Below the pieces are notes generated by a model, which had not been told where the DNA came from, made no database searches, and was given only the letters and a program-made list of their open reading frames with translations. The position numbers were made by a program, and so were the translations under genes. 59,229 nt of DNA from CBDUXT01 sp965371245 (GTDB lineage: Bacteria > Planctomycetota > Phycisphaerae > UBA1845). Numbering within the stretch: position 1 is the stretch's first letter; the number at the start of each line of letters is the position of its first letter. Positions 35,089 through 44,006 of the stretch are shown piece after piece. The stretch is from positions 1 to 59,229 of the forward strand of contig CBDUXT010000026.1 of NCBI GenBank assembly GCA_965371245.1, given 5' to 3'.

Positions 35089-35397
35089 TGTTGTTGCTCC
35101 TATCAATGACGCTTGCCTTATCGGAGAAAGCCGCAACCGAATTGAAATGTAAAGCCACACAGCGGCTCCCAAGCCGTCCAGCTTCTCGATACCAGCCAGC
35201 CGATAAGATCGCTCAGACGCCAACACAGCCACTCGTACAAGCATCGTGAGCCACGCTCACGACCGACTAAATCTTTAGAACCGAGCCTTCCGCCAACCAA
35301 CAGAAACCAGCCATTTTGTTGACTTTTTCACTTGCGCATTCTGGAAAATTATGGCGCAGTGTAGCTGGCGAATGGTCGCCCATAGGAGCCAGCTACG

Positions 35398-35481
35398 ATG
35401 AAAACTATCTGCTATCTGCGAGTCTCAAGCCGAGTAGGTCGGGTCATCGACCCGGCAGCGCCAGGCGCATTGCATTCCTAA
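35398..35481 (+). pseudogene. 5' stub of a serine recombinase cut by a repeat
   Basis: After AGGAG and ATG, the first twelve codons read MKTICYLRVSSR, the N-terminal strand and catalytic Ser of resolvase-type recombinases. From 35434 the sequence becomes a GTAGGTCGGGTCATCGACCC repeat palindrome, and the frame stops at 35481. No other part of a recombinase is found downstream. Confidence 0.6.
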
Positions 35482-35620
35482 GCGAAGCGCAGGCAGGGTG
35501 GTTCGGGGCACGGAGTCTACGTGAAGTCAAACATGTCCGCGCCGATGGCTAGGGCATGCCAGCCGCCGCGGGCTCTTAGGCTCTCGGCGGGCAATGGCCC
35601 GCCCTACACGCCTGTCCCTA
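35434..35620. repeat. Cluster of short dispersed palindromes
   Basis: Contains GGGTCATCGACCC (35434-35459) and GGCGGGCAATGGCCCGCCC (35589-35610), both also found elsewhere in the window. The remaining bases up to 35877 hold no supported gene. Confidence 0.6.
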
Positions 35621-35877
35621 GTTTCCGTTTTTCCTTGTAAGTCCGAGAATAGGCGTTGTGGCGGGGCGTCAAGTGACTTCTGCGTGGCCCGAAGAATCCT
35701 TCCCCCAGCGTGACGAACTCGGAGGTCTACACGATAGATCAACACATCACGCACATGATCCTTCTCACCGGTGCCTTGCGGAGGCCGTTTAGGCGTGGTA
35801 GCGTTTCTCGCCAATCGTTTATCTTGTCGCCCTGTTTTTCCGCGAAGATTGCAGAAGACATAACGCTGGAGCTTCCA

Positions 35878-37011
35878 ATGATGAACCAGACGCCTGTGTC
35901 GAGATTGAACAGTTTCTCACTTGTCGTCGGAGTGCCTACGTTACTGTCGCTCGTAGCCGGCTGCTGCCCGCCCGGGGCGGTCCCTCCACGGGCGGACGCG
36001 GGCATCGACCAAACGGTCGAGGAAGGGACTCTCGTTGTGTTGCTCGGCGGCAACTCCGCCGATCCCGACGGCGGACCTCTAGAGTTCGCTTGGTCTCAGC
36101 TTCCGGGCGGGGTGGAGGTTACCATCAGTGAGCCTTTCACTGCCGAACCGACCTTCGCGGCTCCGCAGGTATCTGGTGCTGACATCCAGCTGGAGTTCGA
36201 GCTGACGGTTACCAACGAGCAAGGCTGCGCCGATAGCGGCGTTGTAGTAATCACGGTTACGGGTTCGTGCGACCCCGATCTCTGCGGAACCCTGGTCTGC
36301 AACGATGACAATCCCTGCACTGACGACTCGTGCGTGGATTGTGTCTGCCTGTTCGAGGACAACACCGCCGAGTGCGACGACACGTTCTTCTGCACCGGCG
36401 TCGAGAGCTGCGATAATGGGGAATGTCTTTCGAGCGGGAATCCGTGTCCCCCAAACACGACTTGCCACGAAGATACCGATTCGTGCGACCCGTTGTGCAC
36501 GGTCACGAGTACGTTCGACAGTAGCAATGAAGATTGGCTCATTCTGAACAATGGCGCGCGCAGCGAGCCGAATTACATCCCCACCGGCGGTAATCCCGGC
36601 GGGCACATCGCGGCAAATGACGAGATGGGGGACATAACCTGGTTCTTCAAGGCACCGAGCAAGTACCACGGCGACTTTAGTGCCGCGCTCGGATCGACGC
36701 TGACGTTCGATCTGAAGCAATCCTCGTTGTCCTCCCAATTCGATCTTCATGACGTGCGCCTGACAGGAGTCGCGCTATCTATCTCGTTCGACACCCGGTC
36801 GAACCCGGGAACGGATTGGACCTCGTACACCATCCGGTTGGACGAAACTGCCGGTTGGAGGGTGGGTTCACTCGATGGACCCGCCGCCACTCGGTCGGAC
36901 ATACTAACCGTGCTGGCGGACCTGACCGACCTGTTAATTCGTGGCGAGTTCGTCAGTGGTCCCGATACCGGCGCACTGGACAACGTCGTGCTTAACCGGG
37001 CCTGCAATTGA
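35878..37011 (+). CDS. Cys-rich lipoprotein with PKD-like and laminin-B-like domains
   Basis: 377 residues. GGAG seven bases ahead of ATG 35878 sets the start, followed by a lipoprotein signal (SLVAGCC). Residues ~35-120 look like a PKD/REJ-type Ig-fold domain (ADAGIDQTVEEGTLVVLLGG, DPDGGPLEFAWSQ). Residues ~130-205 are Cys-rich, in a CNDDNPCTDDSCVD and CDNGECLSSGNPC pattern seen in planctomycete and myxobacterial surface proteins. Residues ~210-372 resemble a laminin B (IV) domain: a TFDSSNEDW start, DITWFFKAPSKYHGD and an SLGSTLTFDLKQ-like strand. Probably a surface adhesion or sugar-binding protein; no partner is evident. Confidence 0.65.
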   Translation: MMNQTPVSRLNSFSLVVGVPTLLSLVAGCCPPGAVPPRADAGIDQTVEEGTLVVLLGGNSADPDGGPLEFAWSQLPGGVEVTISEPFTAEPTFAAPQVSGADIQLEFELTVTNEQGCADSGVVVITVTGSCDPDLCGTLVCNDDNPCTDDSCVDCVCLFEDNTAECDDTFFCTGVESCDNGECLSSGNPCPPNTTCHEDTDSCDPLCTVTSTFDSSNEDWLILNNGARSEPNYIPTGGNPGGHIAANDEMGDITWFFKAPSKYHGDFSAALGSTLTFDLKQSSLSSQFDLHDVRLTGVALSISFDTRSNPGTDWTSYTIRLDETAGWRVGSLDGPAATRSDILTVLADLTDLLIRGEFVSGPDTGALDNVVLNRACN

Positions 37012-37101
37012 TCTACTACTCCGACACCGAATAACTGAACACACATGAGTCTTGGGTCGTATAGAGATGTATGAACACGAAGCAGGATGCGCGGAAGCCG
37101 G

Positions 37102-37378
37102 GTAGGGCAGGCCGATGACCTGCCTCGACTATGATCCATGCTCCGTCGTCGATGTCGGGAAGTTCCATCGCACTGGACCCCGCCAATTCGGATCAAGCCA
37201 ACCCGGTCTGACGTGGCCATGAAAGATCGCCTAACGCCACGATTCCGCCCGATCGACGCATGCGTGTTTGACCGGACGGAGGTGGATGCAAGCACGATGC
37301 TCATCGTTTTCGGATTCGTCTGGAACCTACTGGATTCACGTTCGCCCATGGTAACGGCAGGTCATCGACCTGCCCTAC
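37102..37378. repeat. Two copies of the ATCGAC-centred palindrome
   Basis: GGCAGGCCGATGACCTGCC-like unit at 37102-37124 and GGCAGGTCATCGACCTGCC at 37356-37374, related to 35434 and 14374. No gene is seen between 37012 and 37387. Confidence 0.6.
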
Positions 37379-37387
37379 GTCCTTGTT

Positions 37388-37732
37388 GCGTGGTATGAGC
37401 AGATCGCGGAAGAAGCGAAGAACTCCACCCATCTCCACGCCGACGAAACCGGTTGGCGGATCAATGGCCATGGATGCCGGCTATGGTGTTTCACGAACGA
37501 TCGCAATGGCTATTACATGATCGAGTATTGCCGAGGCAGTCCCGTGTTGGAAAATAGCCAATCGAATCGTAGTGACCGCGGCGCCGCCACGCAGGGCGTG
37601 CTGATGAGCGTCCACCGCACGCTCCGGCTCCGTGGCCTCGACCCCACCGGATCCATTGTCGATGCCTTGAAAAGCTACCTCAGCACCGCCCAACTCCCGT
37701 CGCTACGCGAAGGCGACATTGCAAACGGCTGA
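37388..37732 (+). pseudogene. IS66-family transposase remnant with internal deletion
   Basis: One open frame of 114 codons without a start. It begins AWYEQIAEEAKN, continues HLHADETGWRINGHGCRLW (the DDE_Tnp_IS66 DETGW motif) and MIEYCRGSP, then jumps to GVLMSVHRTLRLRGLDP and YLSTAQLPSL, the IS66 C-terminal tail. About 150 or more residues of catalytic domain are missing between these parts. Its 3' end points right. Confidence 0.8.
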
Positions 37733-37740
37733 TCTCTTAC

Positions 37741-37758
37741 GCTCACGCAAGCGTGAGC
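37741..37758. repeat. Perfect 18-bp hairpin
   Basis: GCTCACGCAAGCGTGAGC lies between the IS66 remnant and the 3' end of the glycosyltransferase gene; no T-tract follows on either strand. Confidence 0.5.
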
Positions 37759-37788
37759 ATGGCACCCATCGAGCCGTGCGGACTGCAA

Positions 37789-39045
37789 TTACTCACCGGA
37801 AACCCACTCTTCCAGCGCACGCGCCGCCGTGTCCGCGCCATTCTCGGCGGCCATGTCCAGGCCCACCTGTTCCGCGCGTCGAACCACCTCGGGGTTGTCC
37901 AGCAACCGCTTGAGCTCCTTGGCCAGGCGATGGGGCTGCACCCGCGAGCGGGAAACCGTGACCGACACGCCCATTCGCCGAGCCCGCGCGGCGTTGTCGA
38001 ACTGGTCATGCGCGAAAGGCACCACGACCACCGGCTTACCGGCGCGCAGCGCTTGCCCCGTGGTACCGACACCGCCGTGGACGACGCTGGCGCATCCTTG
38101 TGGAAGAACCCGGGCGTGCTCTACATAGGGAACGGCCACCACGTCGTCGCTGAGGCGAAGCGAAGCGTTGTCCGTCCGCCCGGTAAGTAAAACCCCCCGG
38201 CGACCGAGAAGGTGACATGCGTCGGCCGCATGTTGATAGAAGTCATCCGCGACATGAACGGCCGTGCTCCCCAGCGTGAAGATGATCGGCGGGGGTCCAT
38301 CGGCCAGAAACCGATCCAGCGCCGGTGTCGCAGCGACCGTGTCGTTCGGCGAGTCGTTCCAGGCGAAGCCACAGATACGGCTGCGCGGCGGGTCGTCGGG
38401 CATGGGTGGGCGGAACACCGGCGACCAGAGAGCCAGGTTGATGTCACCGGCCCGAAGCGCGCCGAAGAGATGATCGCGCAGATCGGGAAAGCCGCATCGC
38501 CGGCGAATCTCGTTCATGGGTCGATCGATGATCCGGCGCGAGGCCCATTTCGCCAGCACGTTGCGAAGGCGAAAATATACCCGCGGTTGGAATCGGGGTT
38601 CCCACGGGCGAAGGATGACCGGCTCGTACCGTGAGAACCAGACCATTGGCGAAAGGACGGCCTGTGCACACGGGATGCCTCGTCGCTGGCACACCCACCG
38701 CGTTGGAAAGGAGGTCGCGTGGGAAAGGGCGACGTCCGGCGAGAAGTTGGTGATGGCGGCCTCGACCGCGTTGAGCATTGGCGCGACGCTCGGTAGCACG
38801 AACTCGCGAAAGATCACCGTCGTACCTCGCCGAGGATGCATCATGTCCGGCTTGTCGGCGATGTCGGCGAGCTCGAACGCCGGTCCGACCCCCTCACACC
38901 GAAAGCCGGCCGCCGAGACCTCCACTTGGAAGCAGCGGTTGACCAGCATGAGGACCTCGTGTCCGCGGGCGCGGAGAGCCCGGGCGACGCTCAGGAAGGG
39001 GTACACGTCGCCGGATGATCCGATGGTGGTGACCAGAACCTTCAC
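37789..39045 (-). CDS. GT1-family glycosyltransferase (UGT/MGT-like)
   Basis: 418 residues from the GTG at 39045 (GAGGAG about eleven bases upstream), which places the start directly before the first strand KVLVTTIGSSGDVYPFL. The GT-B fold signatures are present: GSSGDVYPFLSVARALRARG at the N-terminus, VSAAGFRCEGVG, FTLGSTA, and the C-terminal nucleotide-sugar motif VVHGGVGTTGQALRAGKP followed by PFAHDQFDNAARARRMG. It resembles enzymes that glycosylate lipids, sterols or macrolides; the acceptor is unknown. No membrane helices. It stands alone between an IS66 remnant and repeats. Confidence 0.85.
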   Translation of the reverse strand: MKVLVTTIGSSGDVYPFLSVARALRARGHEVLMLVNRCFQVEVSAAGFRCEGVGPAFELADIADKPDMMHPRRGTTVIFREFVLPSVAPMLNAVEAAITNFSPDVALSHATSFPTRWVCQRRGIPCAQAVLSPMVWFSRYEPVILRPWEPRFQPRVYFRLRNVLAKWASRRIIDRPMNEIRRRCGFPDLRDHLFGALRAGDINLALWSPVFRPPMPDDPPRSRICGFAWNDSPNDTVAATPALDRFLADGPPPIIFTLGSTAVHVADDFYQHAADACHLLGRRGVLLTGRTDNASLRLSDDVVAVPYVEHARVLPQGCASVVHGGVGTTGQALRAGKPVVVVPFAHDQFDNAARARRMGVSVTVSRSRVQPHRLAKELKRLLDNPEVVRRAEQVGLDMAAENGADTAARALEEWVSGE

Positions 39046-39351
39046 GCTGGGTAGGGCTCCTCTTCGAGACCCGTGGACCGGACGGACCGCGAATTGCCGA
39101 GAAAGCCGGTGCGGAGGCCATTTTCCAGCCTCCCGCAGGCGAGCAAAGGCCTTGCGCCGCGCCTCCGGCCGGTTTTGGCCCCTCGCGGGCTCGCCCCATC
39201 CCGGCAACATGTCCGTGGAACCGGCTTTGCGGTATGGTACCCCGCTTTGTTGTGCGGCGTCGCCCCTGGTCGTGACACGGCTGCGCCGAAGTTGAACCGG
39301 GGAGGTCCGCCGCTGCCGGACCCTTCCCGGCTGACGTGTGGAGACCGTGCC
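39046..39351. other. 306-bp stretch without a gene
   Basis: Lies between the divergent glycosyltransferase and zinc-ribbon genes. Only GC-rich short inverted repeats (around 39140-39190) are seen. Confidence 0.4.
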
Positions 39352-39546
39352 ATGGCCATCAACTTCTGTTGCGATCGTTGCGGGTTCAAGACGACCGAAC
39401 CCGGCACGGTCAACCGTTACACCGTCGAGATCAACGGTGAGAGTCCGGTCGAGTCCTGTACGGTCGATTTGTGCGACAAATGCATCGAGACGGCTTGGAA
39501 GCGGATCAACGAGCTGCTCTTTCGCTCGGAAAAACAGCTCCAATAA
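39352..39546 (+). CDS. Small zinc-ribbon-like protein
   Basis: 64 residues. Two Cys pairs (CDRCG at 7-11 and CDKCIE at about 41) flank a beta hairpin (RYTVEINGESPVESCTVDLC), as in zinc-ribbon peptides. GGAG lies eight bases ahead of the ATG. No signal. A role in nucleic-acid or protein binding is a guess from the fold alone. Confidence 0.6.
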   Translation: MAINFCCDRCGFKTTEPGTVNRYTVEINGESPVESCTVDLCDKCIETAWKRINELLFRSEKQLQ

Positions 39547-39607
39547 TCCCCGAACGCCGTTCGGATTGTATCTGGTGCCGCTTGCAAAAAGGTGGCTCGA
39601 TTCTTGG

Positions 39608-39700
39608 CGGCTCCGGTCGTTGGGTGGCATGGCCAAGCGCAGCGCGGCCATGTGCCGGGTGGGCCGACGCATGCCCGCGCCTCTGGCTTGGGCATGCCAC
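39608..39700. repeat. 93-bp repeat, copy 1
   Basis: From GCGGCTCCGGTCGTTGGGTG to GGGCATGCCAC; nearly identical to 54045-54137, same orientation. It contains two nested hairpins (ATGGCCAAGCGCAGCGCGGC and GCATGCCCGCG to GGGCATGCC). The rest of 39547-39826 holds no gene. Confidence 0.9.
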
Positions 39701-39826
39701 CCGACGTCTGTTGGGGACGGCTGTTCCCCGGTGTGGCACCGGCTTCCAGCCGATGGAAAGCACCAGTCCGCGGACAGGATGTTGGCTGAGCACGTTCCGG
39801 ACTGATCGCCGCCCAAGGAGACCAGG

Positions 39827-42259
39827 TTGTCAAAACGCGCAGATCGGTCCAACCCCCCGCCTTTGGTTGTGGACGCGCCGGGCGCCTTGCCGCCCGAGGC
39901 CCTTCGCTGGGTTTGTGACCCGACAAAACTCGGATTTGAAACCACCGATGAGGTCGATCCCGCCCGCGGCGTCGTGGGTCAGGACACCGCCGTCGCCGCG
40001 CTTCGTTTCGGGTTGGAAACGGATGCGCCGGGCCAGAACATCTTCGTCCGCGGTCTCAGCGGCACGGGTCGGCTCACGCTGGTGCGGCGGCTGCTCAAGG
40101 ACATCGTCCGAAGCTGTCCGAACGTCAAGGATCGCTGCTACGTCTACAACTTTACGAGCCCGGAACAACCCCGCCTGATCACGCTCGCCGCGGGTGAGGG
40201 CAAGGGCTTTCGGAGGCGGATCGACCGGTTGGCGGATTTCATCCGTGATGACCTCGGTCCGGCGCTGGCCTCTGATACAATCAAGGCGCGCCGCCGCGCG
40301 ATCGACGAGGCCACCTCCTCGCAACTCGCCGGCATCATGGAACCCTTCGAGAAGGAGCTCCAGGAAGCGGGCTTCGCCTTCGTTAGCACGGAGGCGGATC
40401 CCGCCGGGGGACCGACGATTCTACCTTTGGTGGAGGGAAAACCCGTCGCTCCCGAGGCGTTCGATCAACTGCACGTGTCCGGCCAAATCAGCGACGCGGC
40501 GTATCAGACGGCGCGCAGCCGTTTTTCCGAGATGGAACTCAAACTTCGGACGGTCAACGACGAGGCCGGCGAAGTCCACCGGAATCACGCCGAACAGGTG
40601 GCGTCGCTCATGGAACGAACGGCCCGATCGATCGTCGAACGCACCGTCCGCGACATCCCTCGAGCCTACGACCATCCCGTCGTCCAAACGTTCCTGGACG
40701 AGCTGATCGACGACGTCGTGACGACTCGTCTCGGCAGCCTCGGCCAAGAACCCGACTTCACGCGGCTGTATCGGGTCAACCTCCTGCTCGAGCACAAAGA
40801 ACGTGGCCCGTGTCCGATTGTCGTGGAGAACACGCCGTCACTCAGGAACATGGTGGGCGCCATCGAGTTTGACTTCGAGCCCACCGACGAGATTCGTCCG
40901 ACTCACCTGGGCGTTCGGGCGGGGTCACTTCTACGGGCAGACGGCGGCTTTCTGATTATCGAGGACAGAGACATCGTCTCCGAACCCGAAACGTGGAAAG
41001 CGCTCAAGCGGGTGCTGCGAAACGGTTGCCTGGAGATCACCGCGCCCGATGCGATCATGCCGGGCTGGGCGCCGACGCTAAAGCCCGAGCCGATCGAGAT
41101 TGATATCAAGGTTGTTCTTCTGGGCGATCCCACCAGCTACGACGCGCTCGACGCGCTCGATCCGGAGTTTTCCGCTCTATTCAAGGTGCTCGCCGACTTC
41201 GACACCGTCATCCCCCGCGACGACGCCGGCCGGCAGCAATACGCGGCCGTCATCGCCAGGATCGCCAAGGAGGAGGGATTGCCCCCCTTCGACCGAACCG
41301 CCGTGGCCGCCCTGGTCGAACACGGCGCCCGCATCGCCGCATCGGCCACCAAGCTGACCGCGCGGTTTGGTCGCCTGGCCGACATCGCGCGAGAGGCCGC
41401 CTTCGTGGTCAGTCAGCGGGGAGATCGCCCCGTGACCGGCGCCGACATTGTCGAGTCCGTCCGTCGCGGGAAGCAGAGGGCCGATCTTCCCACGCGCCGC
41501 TTTCTCGAACTGATCACCGACCGAACCATTCGTGTGGAGACGAGCGGATCGGTCGTCGGGCAGATCAACGGGCTCGGCGTGTTGCAGGCCGGTCCGATGG
41601 TGTACGGATTTCCCGCGCGCATCACCGCCAGCATCGGACCCGGCTCGACCGGCATGATCAACATCGAGGGAGAGGCCGCCCTCAGCGGGTCGATCCACAC
41701 CAAGGGCTTCTACATCGTGGGTGGGGCACTGCGGACGCTGCTGCAAACAGACCACCCGTTGGTGTTCGATGCGTCGGTGGCGTTTGAGCAAAGCTATGGG
41801 TCTATAGACGGCGACTCCGCCTCCGGGGCGGAGATTTGCTGCCTGCTTTCGGCGCTGACGAGAATTGCTCTACGTCAGGACCTGGCCATGACCGGCGCGG
41901 TCGATCAAATGGGGCATATCCTCGCGGTCGGGGCGGTGAACGAAAAGATCGAGGGGTTCTTCGACGCCTGTCGTGCCATGGGGCTGACAGGAACGCAGGG
42001 GGTTCTCATCCCGAAGTCCAACCTCGGCGATCTGATGCTCCGCGACGACCTGGTGAAAACCTGCGCCGAAGGGCGGTTCAAGGTCTATCCGGTCGAGTCG
42101 GTCGAACAAGCGCTCACGCTACTGACCGGAACGTCGGCCGGCGCGCGCGGGGCGGACGGAAACTATCCACCGGATTCGATTCTAGGCATCGCGGTCAAGC
42201 GCGCGGGCGAGTATTGGCGACAAGTCGGAACAGCGCCGGGACGTCTCACGGGGAATTGA
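39827..42259 (+). CDS. Lon-like ATP-dependent protease (AAA_32/Lon_C family)
   Basis: 810 residues. The TTG at 39827 follows AAGGAG. The N-terminal ~550 residues are the atypical AAA module of this family: the phosphate loop reads GLSGTGRLTLV with Arg in place of Lys, and a long helical insertion follows. The C-terminal Lon protease domain (about 560-770) has the catalytic dyad: Ser664 in DGDSASGAE and Lys707 in AVNEKIEG, 43 residues apart as in E. coli Lon (679/722). TKGFYIVGGALR and GTQGVLIPKSN complete the domain. It belongs to the group of LonB/YcbZ-like proteins, probably a cytoplasmic quality-control protease. Alone on its strand here. Confidence 0.87.
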   Translation: MSKRADRSNPPPLVVDAPGALPPEALRWVCDPTKLGFETTDEVDPARGVVGQDTAVAALRFGLETDAPGQNIFVRGLSGTGRLTLVRRLLKDIVRSCPNVKDRCYVYNFTSPEQPRLITLAAGEGKGFRRRIDRLADFIRDDLGPALASDTIKARRRAIDEATSSQLAGIMEPFEKELQEAGFAFVSTEADPAGGPTILPLVEGKPVAPEAFDQLHVSGQISDAAYQTARSRFSEMELKLRTVNDEAGEVHRNHAEQVASLMERTARSIVERTVRDIPRAYDHPVVQTFLDELIDDVVTTRLGSLGQEPDFTRLYRVNLLLEHKERGPCPIVVENTPSLRNMVGAIEFDFEPTDEIRPTHLGVRAGSLLRADGGFLIIEDRDIVSEPETWKALKRVLRNGCLEITAPDAIMPGWAPTLKPEPIEIDIKVVLLGDPTSYDALDALDPEFSALFKVLADFDTVIPRDDAGRQQYAAVIARIAKEEGLPPFDRTAVAALVEHGARIAASATKLTARFGRLADIAREAAFVVSQRGDRPVTGADIVESVRRGKQRADLPTRRFLELITDRTIRVETSGSVVGQINGLGVLQAGPMVYGFPARITASIGPGSTGMINIEGEAALSGSIHTKGFYIVGGALRTLLQTDHPLVFDASVAFEQSYGSIDGDSASGAEICCLLSALTRIALRQDLAMTGAVDQMGHILAVGAVNEKIEGFFDACRAMGLTGTQGVLIPKSNLGDLMLRDDLVKTCAEGRFKVYPVESVEQALTLLTGTSAGARGADGNYPPDSILGIAVKRAGEYWRQVGTAPGRLTGN

Positions 42260-42260
42260 G

Positions 42261-42291
42261 TCCGCGCGGGCTGAAGCCCGCGGCTCGGACA
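42261..42291. repeat. GCGGGCT palindrome after the Lon-like gene
   Basis: GTCCGCGCGGGCTGAAGCCC and its complement form a hairpin just past the stop at 42259. It may act as a transcription barrier for the convergent genes. A mirror copy lies at 42840-42866. Confidence 0.6.
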
Positions 42292-42310
42292 AGACTCCTT
42301 CACCGCGCTC

Positions 42311-42775
42311 TCAAATATCCATCAAGAACACGACGCGGTCCGTGCCCGGTTTCAGATAGCCCTTGACCACCTTGACGCCGCCTGCGATGGGCTCGCCCTT
42401 CATCTCCATGCCCATGGCCAGGTGAAACCCGATGGTCGCCGCGTTCGTCGGGGCGGCCGTCGCTTTGAGTTTCGTGCAGCCGCGCTCCTTGGCTACCGCG
42501 ATGAAATGATCGTACAGCCGCCGAGCGAGGCCGCGGCGATGGTACGCCCGCCGGACGGCCACCAGGTGGACGTAGGCCACCGGTCCGGTTTGGGCGAAGA
42601 AGCCGAACAGATAGGCCGCCACGGTATCACCGTCTCGCATGACAAAGGCCGTGTCGCCGAACTCATGGATGAACATCGGGTGATGTAGCGGGAGGGTCAG
42701 GTCGTTGTCCCAGAACTCGCTATGGTGCGACACCACCTGATCAAAGTCGGCCTTGGTACACTGTTCGATCTGCAC
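42311..42775 (-). CDS. GNAT family N-acetyltransferase
   Basis: 154 residues. The GTG at 42775 with AGGAG about nine bases upstream starts the fold (VQIEQCTKADFDQVV). Longer frames would run through the palindrome at 42840-42866 and are rejected. GNAT motif A is clear: VHLVAVRRAYHRRGLARRLY, the acetyl-CoA pyrophosphate loop, followed by a KLKATAAPTNAATIGFH segment typical of motif B. Substrate unknown. It converges on the Lon-like gene. Confidence 0.8.
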   Translation of the reverse strand: MQIEQCTKADFDQVVSHHSEFWDNDLTLPLHHPMFIHEFGDTAFVMRDGDTVAAYLFGFFAQTGPVAYVHLVAVRRAYHRRGLARRLYDHFIAVAKERGCTKLKATAAPTNAATIGFHLAMGMEMKGEPIAGGVKVVKGYLKPGTDRVVFLMDI

Positions 42776-42839
42776 GCGGTGAATCTCCTGGGTCACATTC
42801 TGGTCGCCAAACGCAACCACAGAGTCACTTCTTGTGTAC

Positions 42840-42866
42840 CGAGCCGCGGGCTTCAGCCCGCGCGGA
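42840..42866. repeat. GCGGGCT palindrome, mirror copy
   Basis: GAGCCGCGGGCTTCAGCCCG, inverted relative to 42261-42291; the two flank the GNAT gene. Confidence 0.6.
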
Positions 42867-42995
42867 TTCCCTGGCGTTGACGCATTCTCGGCATTCATGG
42901 AGCGCTACACGAAAACGGCCCGCGCTCTGACCCAGCACCGCATCACACCTCAAGCGCTGTGTGATCCGGCGATGTCTTAACCGACGAGCGGTTAT

Positions 42996-43076
42996 CCGAG
43001 CCGCGACCGTAAGCGAGCGGACATCACCAGCGTCGGTCCCGCCGCGAACAACCGCTTCCTTACGGGCGCGGCTCGG
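42996..43076. repeat. 80-bp palindrome family, full copy
   Basis: Left arm CCGAGCCGCGACCGTAAGCG and right arm CTTCCTTACGGGCGCGGCTC around a ~33-base centre. No gene is seen in 42867-43368. Confidence 0.85.
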
Positions 43077-43368
43077 TTCGGTCAAGCCCGCCGATCCCTT
43101 CGCAACCTCCCATAACCGTCCGCGCTCCAAGAAGAAGATGCCCCCCTTGCTCCGAGAACATCGGTCGTCGTGTTCGCCGGACGCGGAACCCATCTTGCGG
43201 CCGGCCTGATATGTATACTTGACATAGCCGACGGCAAGGTCGGTGCGTAGCATCCTCCGGCTGCACGAGCGCGGTGGCGCGGTGCTCGTGTCAGCGGCGA
43301 CGAGTCACATCCACATCAGTCCCGGCCCTTGGTCGCCGCCGGGCGGCATCGCGCGAAGGGGGAAGAGC

Positions 43369-43620
43369 ATGTCGAACGAAGAGTTCGAATCAGCCGTTGC
43401 TGAATGTCTCAAAGCCATATCCACGCTGCCGGAGTCGGAGCGCGAACGCCTGATGACACTGGTGGAGGAGACCCGCCAGCGACACGCCGCGCTCAAGGTC
43501 ACCATGAAGGATGCGATGGACTCGCTGGATGATTGGCGAGTCCTGGCCAAGTACATTTTGTTCGACCGTGACGCGGCCGCGAGGGAAGCCCAGTCGGCAC
43601 CCGACAGCGACGACGCGTGA
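43369..43620 (+). CDS. Small helical hypothetical protein
   Basis: 83 residues from the ATG at 43369 (GGGGGAAG upstream). Strongly charged and helical (LPESERERLMTLVEETRQRH, then MKDAMDSLDDWRVL), with an acidic tail. No named family recognised. It converges on the HepT-like toxin gene with 32 bases between; a link to that system is possible but unsupported. Confidence 0.55.
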   Translation: MSNEEFESAVAECLKAISTLPESERERLMTLVEETRQRHAALKVTMKDAMDSLDDWRVLAKYILFDRDAAAREAQSAPDSDDA

Positions 43621-43652
43621 AGCCGGCCGGCCGAACGTAGCGGGCCTCGTTG

Positions 43653-44006
43653 CTAGCCGTGGTCAGCGGCATCGGCAAGAAAGCTCTCCGCCTGGGCGAG
43701 AAGCGGGGGGACATTGTCATGGATCACACGCCAAATGATCTCCCGATCCAGCACATCGTATCCGTGAATCAAGATATTTCGAAAGGCAATGATGCGTTTG
43801 TGTTCGGCGATCGTCCGCGCCGCCTCTGGGAACGCTCGCTGCAAGCGATTCATCGCCTCCCCGATGATCTCGAAGTTGCGCTCGACGGCTTGGCAGAGAA
43901 GTCGATCGTTGACAAAGTTCGCAAGGTCCTTGCCTCCCACCACTTCTTGTATGAACGCGCACGCGTCGCGTATATCTTCGAACAGTTTGTGCGCGTTAGG
44001 CTGCAT
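43653..44006 (-). CDS. hepT: HepT-like (DUF86) RNase toxin
   Basis: 117 residues. The helical HEPN fold of HepT: EDIRDACAFIQEVVGGK, then RNFEIIGEAMNRL and the catalytic R-x4-H-x-Y motif as RNILIHGYD. In known pairs HepT is an RNase that is silenced by AMPylation of the motif Tyr by its partner MntA. The ATG overlaps the end of the nucleotidyltransferase gene by 11 bases, so the two are coupled. The antitoxin comes first, the usual order. Confidence 0.88.
   Translation of the reverse strand: MQPNAHKLFEDIRDACAFIQEVVGGKDLANFVNDRLLCQAVERNFEIIGEAMNRLQRAFPEAARTIAEHKRIIAFRNILIHGYDVLDREIIWRVIHDNVPPLLAQAESFLADAADHG

Noticed and set aside
36300..36480. EGF-like repeats in the Cys-rich lipoprotein
   Set aside because: Cys spacing does not fit EGF; it matches the shorter CNDxxxCTxDxC pattern of bacterial surface proteins.
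39046..39945. Extension of the glycosyltransferase frame by 300 codons, reaching into the Lon-like gene
   Set aside because: The GT-B fold begins exactly at the GTG at 39045, and the extension overlaps the start of another real gene antisense.
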